From: Diphasiastrum complanatum
Taxonomy: Eukaryota; Streptophyta; Lycopodiopsida; Lycopodiales; Lycopodiaceae
Reading direction: 5' to 3'
Length of the DNA stretch: 64,000 nt
Assembly: GCA_029204225.1 (NCBI GenBank)
Contig: CM055101.1
Span: forward strand, 45,320,180-45,384,179
In this document: one piece after another, positions 45,024 to 56,589 of the stretch
Numbering within the stretch: position 1 is the stretch's first letter
Layout: every line of letters begins with the position of its first letter
Notes under the pieces: generated by a model
Databases searched by the model: none
What the model was told of the DNA's origin: nothing
What the model saw: only the letters and a program-made list of their open reading frames with translations
Program-made: the position numbers and the translations under genes

Positions 45024-46010
45024 TGTTGGAAATTAAGCCCACAGTTGCCTCCTTGGTGAATGACTAATTTCTATTTCATGATTCTTCCTATATGTTTATT
45101 GATCATTGATCTAGGGTCAAGTGAAACCAACTTTGGTTTTACGTCTGCTCATTTGATACCTGCAGGAATCACAAACTTAGACAACCAATTTATTTGAAGA
45201 ATGCTTACAACGGGCTTCCGGCTGATCTCCAGCAAAGGGTAACCAATCCTGTCATAATTTCAAAGTTCAGATGTCAGGTCTAATAACTTGAAATCATTGA
45301 AGACTTGGCCATCTTCAAGGACTTCCACAAAACTTGCATTTAGAATAAGATAGTTCAAAAGTTTAACTGCTTTTAACACACCTTCGACTCTTTGTGAAAA
45401 ATGCGAAGAGAGAGAAAATCCCGAAGGTAATCTATTTTCATGCATTAAGCTGTTTTAAAGACATCACCGTCTTTTTGGGGCACCTTCGGCTTCTTGCGAA
45501 AAATGCGAAGAGAGAAAAATCCCAAAGGTCGTCTCAAATAAACGAGGAACATTCCAGCAACGTCCTCGTCCACGTCAATGATGCTAAATTATTGACTGTA
45601 TATATGCTGTGTACAGTTGTCACAAAAGCCATATACTTCCAAGTACAACGACTTTCATAATTAGGTGACAAGCATTCAATGTAATTAATACATGGATGAA
45701 GTCTATAAATAGATCATCCAAGCACAGATTACGGGTTGTTCCGTCCATGAGATGCATTATTTGAGCCTCCCAATTACGCTGTCATTTTTGGTTGTAATTG
45801 CTATTTTGTATTGTGCTTCAATGTAATATAGCAGCAACTTGCTTTTATCTATGTACAACGTAGATGAATGCTTGTTGTGATTGAACGCACTTTCATTGCT
45901 GTTTGATCATGCTTGTTTACTCACTCTGATCAGAACACAGACGTCTACGACTCCTCAGTTTCTGATCAGATGATGGCTATCTTTGACGCCTGAGGAACTC
46001 GCGATATCAT
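45024..46010 (+). repeat. 3' LTR-like region of Copia-5
   Basis: TGTTGGAAATTAAGCC begins right after the polypurine tract. A TATA-like CTATAAATAGATC lies near 45701. The right border could not be set and no matching 5' LTR is seen. Confidence 0.5.
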
Positions 46011-46499
46011 ACTACCCTTCCATTTATTTCAAAACTATACTTCACATTGAATCTGATTTTAGTAGCACCACACACAAACCATCTCTAATTTCTTCGGTGG
46101 ACTGTACTCTTATTTTAGAGTATGAATTAATCTTTAAGATCCTGTTGGGCAATTAGAACACTTAAAGCTGTGATTACATTTAGCATAAGCTGTCTATTAG
46201 ACTGTTTTTGCACCTAGCAGCTGATTAGAACGGGAGAGCTGTTTCGCAATATTTCTGCTCTCTTCTCTGTTCGCGTTCTTCTATCTCCCTTGCCCCATCA
46301 GATGAGGCCTTGAAAGAAGCTAGCCTTTGTCATCTATAGTCCATAATATGAAAATTTATGATAAGATGAAATTCTTTAAAACACATTTCTTGTATTTGCA
46401 AATCATTTGACTATGGTACATTTGCATTTTGTGCAAATGTACAGGAGTATCGTTAGGCGGTGTGTAACTTATTTATTTATAATTCAATACAAAATCAAG

Positions 46500-47335
46500 G
46501 GCATTGTGTGAAAGATTCAATAATTCTAACAACTCTACATTATTCACTAGCATAATAGAATTTTTTTTGACAATTGATAGAGAGAAAACTCCAATGTCTA
46601 TAATAGGACAATGATAGGCAAATACAAAAAGCTAACTAATGTTAGGAAAAAACTCTATCTTATATAGTGAGCAGTGCCTTTGTACTTCCCATAAATTGTA
46701 GGTAGATTCATTATATTGCTTTGAGCAACAACTAGGCTTCCAACTAATGACCATTGATCTCAAATTCCAAGGTAGAAAAAGAAATCAATGCACTCAAAAG
46801 GTAGCCAACCAGTGAGCAATTTTCCTAGAAAAATGTGCCCAATCTACCTATAGAAATGCACCAACAGATAAGCTAGAAATTGCTACAATCTAACATAGAG
46901 AAATGCGTGCTCCTGTAGCACAAAAAATGTAACAATTCTTTGCACAAAAATTGCATAATCAATGCATCCCAAATAAACATCATTGAATGAGACTTCAAAC
47001 AAGCTTCAAATATTCTGAGTTGCTAGCTAGAATCAATGCTAGAACCATCACAAATTGTCTATCATTTAGCTATTCCTCAAATTGCTACATAACTAATAAA
47101 TGCATGGATCGTACAAGGTTACTCCTCACCACTCTAATACGATGTGAAAGTCACCATTTCTATGAACTCTACATTCATTCACTCAGTAGCATAACATAAA
47201 GCATTTTCATTTAGTAAAAACAAACCTCCAATGTCTATAACAGATCAATCATAGACAAATACAAGAAGCTAATTGAAGCGAGGAAAAAAAAACTCTCTGT
47301 TATATAGGGAGTAGTGTCCGACAATGAATAGCCAA
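46500..47335 (+). repeat. Direct repeat pair of about 190 bp
   Basis: 46500-46690 and 47128-47335 share CTCTACATT.ATTCACT, CCTCCAATGTCTATAA-like and GACAAATACAAGAAGCTAA-like blocks, ending at TTATATAGGGAGTAGTG-like sequence. Several substitutions separate them. The spacer is anonymous. They could be old LTR pieces or two copies of a small dead element. Confidence 0.6.
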
Positions 47336-48009
47336 GAGACATTGGTAATGGGAAGCCAAAGGCCAATAGCCACTGAATGCGAAAAGCCAATCAGCAACAG
47401 TCACCAAAACCCAAATATCATGGGCTGTCGTCTATAACTAAGTTGCATAACTGAAATTAGCCCAATAAACTGCAAAGGAAACCAAGTTGCCCAATACATA
47501 TTATAATTTTGTTAGGCCTATCAATCATGATGAATATCATCGATGTTGTCGCATGTTGTTGTCATTATACCATGGATATATAGTGTACGCTCATGGATGA
47601 AGTTAAAATCTTTCACACATTGTTTCTCATATTTTACTACAAAAGTGCGTAATTGGGCAACTAGAAATCTTCTAACAGATTTGTTGAGATCTTCTAACAT
47701 GCCTCCCAACTAAAGTGCTAGGTGTTGTGGTGGTACAATTCTACTTTGTTGGATGTTGAATATGTGCATTGATGAGTGATGGAAGTTGGATGTGGCTTTA
47801 CAAGTTGATTTTGATGTGTTGTGTTGCTTCCTAAGTGTTATGAAATACGTCAGTCAATGAAGTGGGTGGACGTGGAGAAGAGAAAAGTAGGGAAAAGAGA
47901 TAGTGTGAGAGACTAAATAAACTACTTTTTAGTTTGAACGCATAAGTCCTATTATAATCTATCCTAATTGACATATGAGATGGAAAGAAGATACATTCAA
48001 ATGTTACAT
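47336..48009. other. No gene seen
   Basis: Anonymous sequence. ATCTTCTAACA near 47670-47700 recalls the Copia-4 end hairpin. Confidence 0.4.
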
Positions 48010-48957
48010 AGGAGGTCTTGATGTTCTATGAGTAAACTTTTTGTGAGATTTGCAAGTTTCTTTCTACCCCTAATTCAACAAAAATGTAGCACATGGTGTG
48101 CTATCCTTTTCATGCCACTACATGACTTTCTATAAATAAAAATTGTGGTTTGGTACATGGTTGAGAATTCCACTACCCATTAGATTTTAAATAAGTCCAT
48201 CAAAGCTTTGCTACCATTTAAATATAGGTTTATTTGGACTATGGAAAACTTTTCATTAAAGGCTCAATAGGTCCATCAAAAAAACCTTTGCTATCTTCTA
48301 CATATAGGCTTATTTTGAATATAGAAAAATGCTTATGGAGCTATAAAAGCTAGCACGTAACCTGTCAGTAAAAAAGAACAATTATATTTGTTATTTTTTT
48401 TTCCCCCTTTGGAGATGACTTAGCTATGCATGATAGTTGATTCCGCTCTTGCTTTCAAAAGCCACAAGTTTACCATCCTAGTAAAGGACTGCACTCACCG
48501 CATAGTCACTAGCATCCGTTTCCACCAGGAAAGATCCGCTAGGGTCCACTATGTGTAAGATAGGGGCTGTAGACATAGACATCCAAGGGCTTCGTCCCCA
48601 TTTGCAACGTGGCAAATCGACGATAATATTCAAAATCGTCAAGCACAGACATAAAGGCAGCTTTTTAATTAAAGTATTTGGATTTTTTTTTTATGGGCTA
48701 GCATGTTGGCATGCTCACCTTACAACTCCGTGAACATTTTTCCCATAATCAAATAAACCTATATTTAAGGGTAACAAATTGTCTTGTAAATAACTTATTT
48801 AAAATTTGATGGCATTGGGATTTTTGACTATGTACCAAACCATAATTTTTTGCTTTTAAAAAATCATGTATTGGCATGAAAATGGTAGCACACCACATTA
48901 TGTTACCCTTATGTTGAATTATGGTCAAGGAGAAACTCGCAAAATGCCAAGGTCTCC
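48010..48957. mobile_element. Long inverted repeat (foldback-like) enclosing a gypsy RNase H scrap
   Basis: Arms 48010-48255 and 48735-48957 are inverted copies of each other. They share AATTCAACA..A..GTA, TTTTCATGCCA.TACATGA, TGGTTTGGTACAT and AAATATAGGTTTATTTGG. The left arm also holds a 75-bp near-tandem duplication (48191-48265 and 48267-48340). Between the arms the minus strand reads PILHIVDPSGSFLVETDAS, DYAVSAVLY and DGKLVAFESKS, the start of a gypsy RNase H domain, as a broken fragment. No terminal target duplication could be fixed. Confidence 0.65.
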
Positions 48958-48959
48958 AT

Positions 48960-50547
48960 CAACCTAATTTAAAAAAAGTGAAAAGTAAAAAAAGAGAAAA
49001 TATAAAGGAACTGTAAATAAAAACCATATAAAAGGAAAGAATGATGTAAAACAATCAAAAAAATTGAGCCCTTATTTTTGCTTTTTTTTAAAGCTTCTTT
49101 TTGTTTTCTTTTTGAGTATAATACATGGAAGTACTTCTCCCAAGGGCACACCAATCTCTACTCTTTGGCTTCCACAAATGTCTTTTGAATCTTCTTGTAT
49201 TGGTCCTCCTCATTATGTCTAATTTGGTTAGGGACCAATTGGGCAAACTGCTATTGGAGTAAAGTTCGTAGTTGTGTTGTCTTGGAAATAGGTTCCAATG
49301 TAGGGTGCATGCCATGGAGCTATTATGTTATTGCTCACCTCTCCATACACATAATTATGATAGAAGAGAGCAATGTTGGTATATGGAAAGTGAGGTATAT
49401 GGGGAGATTCTCTAGGCCTAATGTGAATTCTTGGTTGGGTTTTAAACAAAACCCTTAGAAGCGGTTGTCCCATGTAGCCATAATTTTGAATATGAGATTC
49501 AATACCCGACAATTCTTTGTTGCTTCCACTACCACTCTATTTGAATTGTCCCTATATCTTTTTGTGGAAACCGGTAAAAGAACGTTGAGAATCCAACAAG
49601 GTGTTCCTTCCCTTGCTTGGTAGCAAGAGGTGGCGAGCTCATGCAATTGTCTCTTTATAGGGTGATATGTTAGATCAATTATGATGTCACATGGTACTGA
49701 GAGATGCACTTCTAACGATTATGGGTCAATGACAAACACATTTTCCCACCATATGGACTATGGCTGGAGCTTGGTGAAGGTGTCGTTGAGAAAAAAGACC
49801 TGACCCTTTGAGGCTAGGTATGGGAGGTTATAACTCCCCTCCTGCAAGATCAGAATGATACTGGAGGAATTGGGCAATTCAGATACGACTTGTTGGGGAT
49901 TGGATGGAGAGGCCACTTAGCCCTCATGGTTTTCTTTGCCTTGGGCAATAGTGAGGGGTTGTCTGATGGCTTATCAAACATCTTGTGGGTGAGGTGGGTG
50001 GGCATCGTACAAGCCTGAGAGTCTTTCATATGGAGATAATATAGGGTATAAGGCTATGTAGCGAATGAGGCCTTACATAATTTAGTATGTATTTTTAAAC
50101 GTATTTTTTGTAATGCGGATACAATGATGAATAGTGGAACTGTAGATGAATGTATGTCTAGAGTTGAAAAGAAAATTTTTGAAGCATTGTAGAAGAATTC
50201 TTGCGGGTTATGTTTCAATATAAATATATGCTTATAGTTAGAATAATGTAATTCGATATTGATGAGTGATGGTTTGGGATGCTTGCAACGAGAAAAAAAG
50301 ATATTGACAAGTTTGCTTGCACCGGAATTAAAGGATTTGAAAAAAGACATTAAGGCAATTCCTACATTTGCCAAATGCAACAAGAAATGGGGATGTAATA
50401 AAATTTATGAATTAATCATGTTATGAAATGCTCAACATACACACTAGATTCTAGATGCTACTTCACAAACTCAATAAATCTAGGTGTAACAAGTAGACAC
50501 GATCATCTCTTGTTGCCTCTGCACTAGTTTTCAGGTTTCAGTAGGGT
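48960..50547. other. Gene-free stretch
   Basis: Minus-strand open frames at 49088-49709 are long for this AT content, but no family could be recognised. The rest is anonymous. Confidence 0.4.
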
Positions 50548-51316
50548 AGTCCAGGTGCAGGGGCTTGGTCGGTTGCACGTCCAGTTCTTCCACTCTTGCG
50601 ACTCAACAACGATTTATTTATCACTGCCCTTCGAACCAGATTGGGACTTTCACATCCAATGTTAATTGGTCTCTCTAAGTGTTCGTGTGGGCATGAGTTA
50701 GATCCCTTGGGTACTCATCTTATGTGGTGCCCCTCCGATGGAGGTCATATAGTGCCACATGATTCCATTCGTGACGTTCTTGCTGCTATTGCTCATGATA
50801 ATGGTTTTCATGTTGTTTGAGAGCAGACACACATTTTACCAAGGCCCTCTTTGCAATTGTCTCGACGACGTGGTAACCTTATTCTCTCGCATGAGGGAAT
50901 TCGCAGTTTGGAAGATGTTGTTATTGCTGATCCCTCTCGTCAGGACCTTCTTTATCATTCTTTCACCACACAAGGGGTTGTTGCATCTCACGCAACTCAA
51001 GAGAAGGAATGAGATTGTAATGATCATGCACTTGGTAAAGATTTCATCCCCTTTGCCTTCTTCATAAGAAATTTAATGAATTTTTGTCATTATGTGCGGA
51101 GCTTGTTGTGAAACACCAAGGACAAAGTGTTACGTTACCATCCGTCATTGTATCTCTATTGTCAATGTATTTCTATCGCATTGCAACATTCATAGGCACT
51201 TTCAACTCTTCGCACGAGCTCAATTTGCAAGAGCAGCTGCTTCAAAGCTTCCTGCATTACCTATTAGTGACACTATTCTAGTTAGTGATTTACATCAAGC
51301 AGTTGGTTTTGAGTAA
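50548..51316 (+). mobile_element. LINE-like element, second family, C-terminal fragment
   Basis: Plus-strand frames read SPGAGAWSVARPVLPLLRLN, DLFITALRTRLGLSHPMLIG, CSCGHELDPLGTHLMWC, HDSIRDVLAAIAHDNGFHVV and, after a TGA, EQTHILPRPSLQLSRRRGN with LEDVVIADPSRQDLLYHS. In a shifted frame FARAQFARAAASKLPALPIS follows, ending at a TAA near 51316. The GAGAW...RLRLGL, C.CG..LDP.G.H...C and HD.IRD blocks are those found after the reverse transcriptase in some plant, algal and oomycete non-LTR elements. There the following D...VVIADP part may be a nuclease fold. It is a dead fragment, and the clade is inferred. Confidence 0.6.
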
Positions 51317-51319
51317 TTA

Positions 51320-53697
51320 ATTTACTATTATAAGTTTTATTAAGCTTTTCAGTATTCATTTTTGCCATTCGGCATTATCATTCTATATGCTTTCATCTTT
51401 TTGTACGTTGATGGGCTTTCCCATGATTTATTAATAAAAGCAAGGATTTATTATTTTAAGTAGATATAGGAGACTACATATTTATTGCCATTTCAAATGA
51501 ATTGATGCTTGCAAAAGCTTATTGTTCCCGGTCTAAGAGTTGCAATCCAACATTGTCAAAGAGGCAAGTGTGTCAACGAAGCAAAGATTAGAGAATCTAT
51601 CGAAGTTACTTACATGAAAAGCTACCCTTGATTATAATGTGTTAAGCATGGGTTCATCTTATACAAAGTTAGTTTTATAATGGTTGAATTCTATTAGATT
51701 AAATATGGCACATTGCAAGCTTCAATTCTAGTTGATTGTGAATTTTGGTGTTTGAAAGGAAATCATTAAAAAATTCTCTTAACACAACTATGATGTCCCA
51801 ATTAAACAAAAGGTTGGTGCATGAACGTGAAGTTACCATCACCATCTTATCCCACTAATAGAATTTCTTTTTCAATCTTTTGAGACATTTCAATGCACTA
51901 CCAAATTGTCTTGATTAGTGAGATATTTCGTTCCTTCTCTATCAGGCTAAATATATGAGTTGCTCTCAAACCTCCAAGCAACTCCCACAATTAGAAAATT
52001 CTAGTTATCAAAGCTCTCTCAAGGATGAATTCAATTTACTTGCACTTTCAAACTATCAAATAATTAGCTTATGTTATCAAAACACATAGAGAAAACTTTT
52101 GAGGAAAGAAAACTAGCTGCATTTAACAATTTACCACAGAAATATGAATGCTAGAAGTTCTTGAACCAATCAAGAAACGCATCAAATAGAGTATCAAATA
52201 AATTTCAATAAAGAATGTAAGATTGCAATTCTGCAAAATTGTTTCATCTATGCTTTTGTCATGCATGATTGAAAATTTCCCCACACACATTATCACCCAC
52301 CCGTATTGTGCTTCATAGAGATTGTTGCTTTACAATCAAACACGTACGGAACATGGTTGAATCTTTCAACAAAACCATCGTCAATATGCTAGACAGCCAT
52401 GAATCTTTAAGAGCATGAGCGATACAATTAGATTTTCCAAAGAAACTTCAAGCAGCCAGAAAGTTAGACAACCTGCTTGTGCAGATTATACTTTTAAGTT
52501 CTGAACAAATGACGGCTCAAAAGACCTTCCAATCAACTATTTATGAATTTGCCATATATGTCCTTAACCATGAACCTTGAACTTTGAACTTCTTTGAACT
52601 CCCCATTGTGCGCTATAGGGTCAATTATTAAGGAGCAGTAGATAACTTTCTAGCCAACAACAAAAACTCCATTGAATCTCAAAATTCTTTGAGCTTACCA
52701 TTGTTATTCAAGGTGGTCATCCTTTCCCCAAGGCATGTACTACGACAAATTGATGAATCTCTAGCCAACAACCAAAACTTAAGATAGGAATGCAGGAAAC
52801 TCTCTCCAGCCTAGGATAGAATAAATTCTTCTTATATTTATTCTCACAAAACTTTCAAATTCACCATGTAAATGCCATAGTTTGAAACAGATCCAAAGAC
52901 CAAGAGTGCTTATTGCTTTCTATTGTATGTATTGCTTGAATATATGGTATCTTGGATACTTTCAACTTTCAGCCTAGTAGCTTTAAGTGCTTTGCACTTG
53001 TTCAAGAATACTTTGTTCCCTTTGCTTACTCTTGCTTTTGAGTTCACACATGCACATAAAAAATATGCATGCCAATCTTTGTTTCACTATCCAAGTAAAC
53101 TAAACGTCCGGTACATCCCTTTTAGACAATGCGATTGTTTGAAGCTGGCTGCTTATGGTGTGCCAAAAAATCAAGTTCTACAGGTGGTCTTCTTGCAAGA
53201 AATTTGTCAATTCAATGTACACTAACTGCTTTCTTGCACAGTACATGCTTCCAAGGAAGTCAAAGCACAAATTTCCTGAATGGTATCATCTGCTTTGAAA
53301 ATGTGATACAGCTCAAATACGAATCTGGATAATGCCAACCTGAGAACCTGATCAGCAGAGAGAAGTGTAACATTATTGGATAGAGCATGACGGTCCAGCA
53401 GTTGAAATAAGAGGCTTTACAGGTATTGCAGCTCCAAATGGTAGGCATACACCTTCCCATGGATCGTTTGTAACTTCAGCAACATATCTGTAAAGTGAAT
53501 CTTTTGGGTTAGAAGGTTCTAAAAGGCACTTGATGCACCATTCTTCGTGAAATTACTGAGGCAAACACAAGTGGTACACCTGTAATATTTGCTATAAAGG
53601 AAAGACTGATCCAAATAGTAGATACTTTTATGCAGATGTAGATTTTAGGATCTTGTCAAAACTGCACTGCTAACATTCTGAAAGGGAGTGTAGAGCT
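51320..53697. other. Gene-free stretch beyond the cyclophilin stop
   Basis: AT-rich anonymous DNA. The part just below 53697 should hold the cyclophilin 3' untranslated region, but no firm polyadenylation site was chosen. Confidence 0.45.
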
Positions 53698-54564
53698 TCA
53701 CAGTTTAACCGGATAAACTGGTCGCCCATTCTTTACTTCAACAAGTTGAATTTTATCCATAACCACAAAAGAGCTATCTTTGACTTCTCCAAACACAGTG
53801 TGTCTTCCATCTAAATGAGGACACTGCACCAGCAGCCTATTAACTAATCTCCAAACCTTATAGGTTGGTTATGAACTAGCATGCTACAGAGAGTTGGGAT
53901 TGTAAAGTCTTCCTTATATTACCAGTTCAATAAGATACTACAACAGTAACTACAACAGTAGGTCAGATGAAATTAACATAGTACAGAGAAAGGAAGAAGC
54001 AAAAATCTGCAACAGATTTAGTACTAGTGCCAATAGCTTAGAAGATCATTCTCAATTCTCAACAATAGCAGCTCAACATTGTGATGGCAAACGCCATTTT
54101 CTTCTCCCTTTTCTGTGCATGAAGTTAAAGAGCGAGAACAAAGCCTTTCCAAATTATAAAGTTCAAGACCTCAAGTTTCTTTACACTTACAGGCTTGAAA
54201 GTTATGAAAAATTGTGAGGTATTAGTGTTCCTGCCAGAGTTAGCCATAGAAACAATTCCTTTCTTATTATGATTGCATTTGGCTGACATTTCATCGTCAA
54301 ATCGTGGACCGTATATAGATGTACCGCCCTTTCCAGTGCCTGCATCAAGCATAGATAAATAAAAGTATCACTAGCCAGAGAAGTAATGATAGGTTAGTTA
54401 GCCTGTTGTCACCTCCCAGATATGAATTGCCCTATTGATCTGTGCGGCTAGTACATTTTGAGCACAAAATCCAACCTAGGAGCCAAGTTCCGGTCACAAT
54501 CTCAGCTGGGCTGAGGCAAACCTGAGGGATCTCCCGTTTGACACATAAATCCAGGAATTATCTT
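53698..54564 (-). CDS. Cyclophilin-type peptidyl-prolyl isomerase, last three exons
   Basis: Three minus-strand exons join in phase. 54522-54564 reads [14 protein letters not shown]. 54191-54339 has [18 protein letters not shown] and [20 protein letters not shown]. 53698-53823 has [14 protein letters not shown] and ends GRPVYPVKL with TGA. Donors and acceptors are GT/AG (GTTTGC, GTAAGT; TTGCAG, GATGCAG, GGTGCAG). The F.M.Q, MAN, QFFIT and HLDGRH sites of the cyclophilin active site are present. His replaces the Trp of cyclophilin A before LDG, as in divergent cyclophilins that bind cyclosporin weakly. QTGDP resembles PPIL3-type proteins, but the subtype is open. Family role: cis-trans isomerisation of Xaa-Pro bonds. 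The first exons (with FHR) were not found. They may lie beyond a long intron, or this may be a partial copy. All three exons are free of breaks. Confidence 0.78.
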
Positions 54565-54569
54565 CTGCA

Positions 54570-56195
54570 ATGAAACAAAAAGAACTTTGAATTGCATAGA
54601 CTTCAACTCAGGTAATTTGCTCAGAGTTGTACCAGTTTTTATACATTGGACACCATGCTTTAAGTATCAACATAGCACATTAAGGCCCCCAAAAATGTTG
54701 CTGAGTGGTTGAGATCTTCTTTTCATTATCCAGAAGTTTGCATCTAGATACCACTGAGCACATGGGTAGGGACATAGCAAGATAAAAACAAAAATTGCAA
54801 ATTACAGATCACAAACAAAATCATTATGATAAAGGTTGCCTTAGAGCAACAGTCTAGATTCACCTTCACACCTAACTTGGCAGAAATTGGTCTTTTATTG
54901 CATGCCCATGACACATGATAAAAAGCCTCTCAGATTGTTTACAATTGCCTGATGACTAAAATTTCTAACCAAACATATGAAGAACCAAAGGGCACCAATT
55001 TAAGACGAGAAAATAGTTTTGCAAAAGTCAACCTTGAATTGACATATGAACCTGAATTCTTACTCAAGATTTGAATGTTGGATTTCTGAAGCTTATATTC
55101 ACAACACAAATACCACAGATTTTGCTCCTGACATCAGCTTGTCAATTTTGTTGAAGCATCACAATGCTAACGTGTATACATGCAACAATTTTCCAGTGAT
55201 TCCTTGTGAGATATAGCTTGTTCAGATATGAATAACAAGTGGGAAGACGGGCTGTGGGGGACAATCAAGAATATATAAATGGGACACAAATTGTAGGGGC
55301 CTTGTGAATTCCATTTGGACCCATAAAGTGGATTGATTAATTGGACCAAACAGAACTTTTTGGAAGGTTCCTCCAGGTTTGTGCCCAAACCCTACCATAG
55401 AAAAGGTAACCAACATCGAAGATGATAGATACCCATTGTCAGGTCTTCAATTAATAGCGTGCGACATGTCTTTCAGCTTAAATTTAGTTATTGTCACTAT
55501 TGCTGTCCTATAGTGATGCAGACTGATTTGAAGCAACTCAGTCTGTCATATCTCTATCTTTTAACCCTTTCCATTTATGACGACTTTCAAGTGATTTTAA
55601 TGTGTTCTTGCTTGATTTGCGGTGCTTTTGCTATCCAATATTTAGAGAACCTACATAGTTTTTGGATGGGCTTGATGCAGTTTTAAACATCTTATTTCTT
55701 GCTACTGGTTCATATATCACAGATTGAGAATCTTTGAATTTTGATCAACTTCAATGAAGTTCCATACTCGCTCTAGTGATTCTCCAAAACAAAAAGATGT
55801 ACGAAAGATTTGCGAAGAAGCTTTTGCTCTTTAAGCTTTTTTTTAAGCTTCGGGTCTCTTTTGACAGAGTTATTCAAACACTGTCATGTAGTTGGAAAAT
55901 TAGCTACAGAGGTCCTAGAGCATAATAAAGTTTCTTTGTCCCTTCAAGAGTAGCACTTTTTCCCTCCACAATTACTGATACTTGACATTGAAAAGGGCAA
56001 AAACCCAAATAGAGAACTAAAAAATGATGGACATACTCTTCTTCCTGCCATATTTCCATAGTGCACGTACATAATGTCGTTGTTGTGTACATGTTCTGTA
56101 TGTGATTTTATTCTATTTCTAGATTTGTAAGATACTTCCTTTTTTTTCTTTTTTCTTTTTCAGATTCAAAACAAAAAGAACCCCTATAGATGTGC
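54570..56195. other. Gene-free stretch upstream of the cyclophilin exons
   Basis: No further cyclophilin exon was recognised. It may be intron. Confidence 0.4.
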
Positions 56196-56198
56196 ATC

Positions 56199-56290
56199 GG
56201 ATCCATTAGCTATGGATATGATTTGTATTGGATCCATTAGCTATGGATATGATTTGTAGTGGATCCATTGATTATGGTCCATTTGCTAAG
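56199..56290 (+). repeat. 31-bp tandem repeat, two copies plus a degenerate third
   Basis: GGATCCATTAGCTATGG... repeats at 56199, 56230 and, degenerate, 56261. Confidence 0.85.
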
Positions 56291-56556
56291 TTTATGATTT
56301 GCAGCCAATCTGTTAAAGAGCATTCGTTAGTAGAAGATCCTTCTATTAGTACAAGTGGATCTATTGGTAGGAGTGAGCATACCACACCTTAATTCCTCTA
56401 CACCACATTATCATTTTTTAATCCTGCTAAAGCATCAATCCTAAATCTGTTCTGAGTAGAAAAAAGGTCAAGTTGGGATTAAATGACCTTTCCTCTGTTT
56501 TTCAATGCTATAGTCAGAAAGACCTACAAAAAAAGTTGTAGATTAATATTGTTAAT

Positions 56557-56576
56557 TGTGTGTGTGTGTGTGTGTG
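56557..56576. repeat. (TG)n microsatellite
   Basis: Ten TG units followed by GAGAGA. Confidence 0.9.
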
Positions 56577-56589
56577 AGAGAAGGGGATG

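Noticed and set aside
49088-49709. Overlapping minus frames of 75 to 94 residues
   Set aside because: They are longer than average, but no conserved domain could be recognised and the frames change several times.
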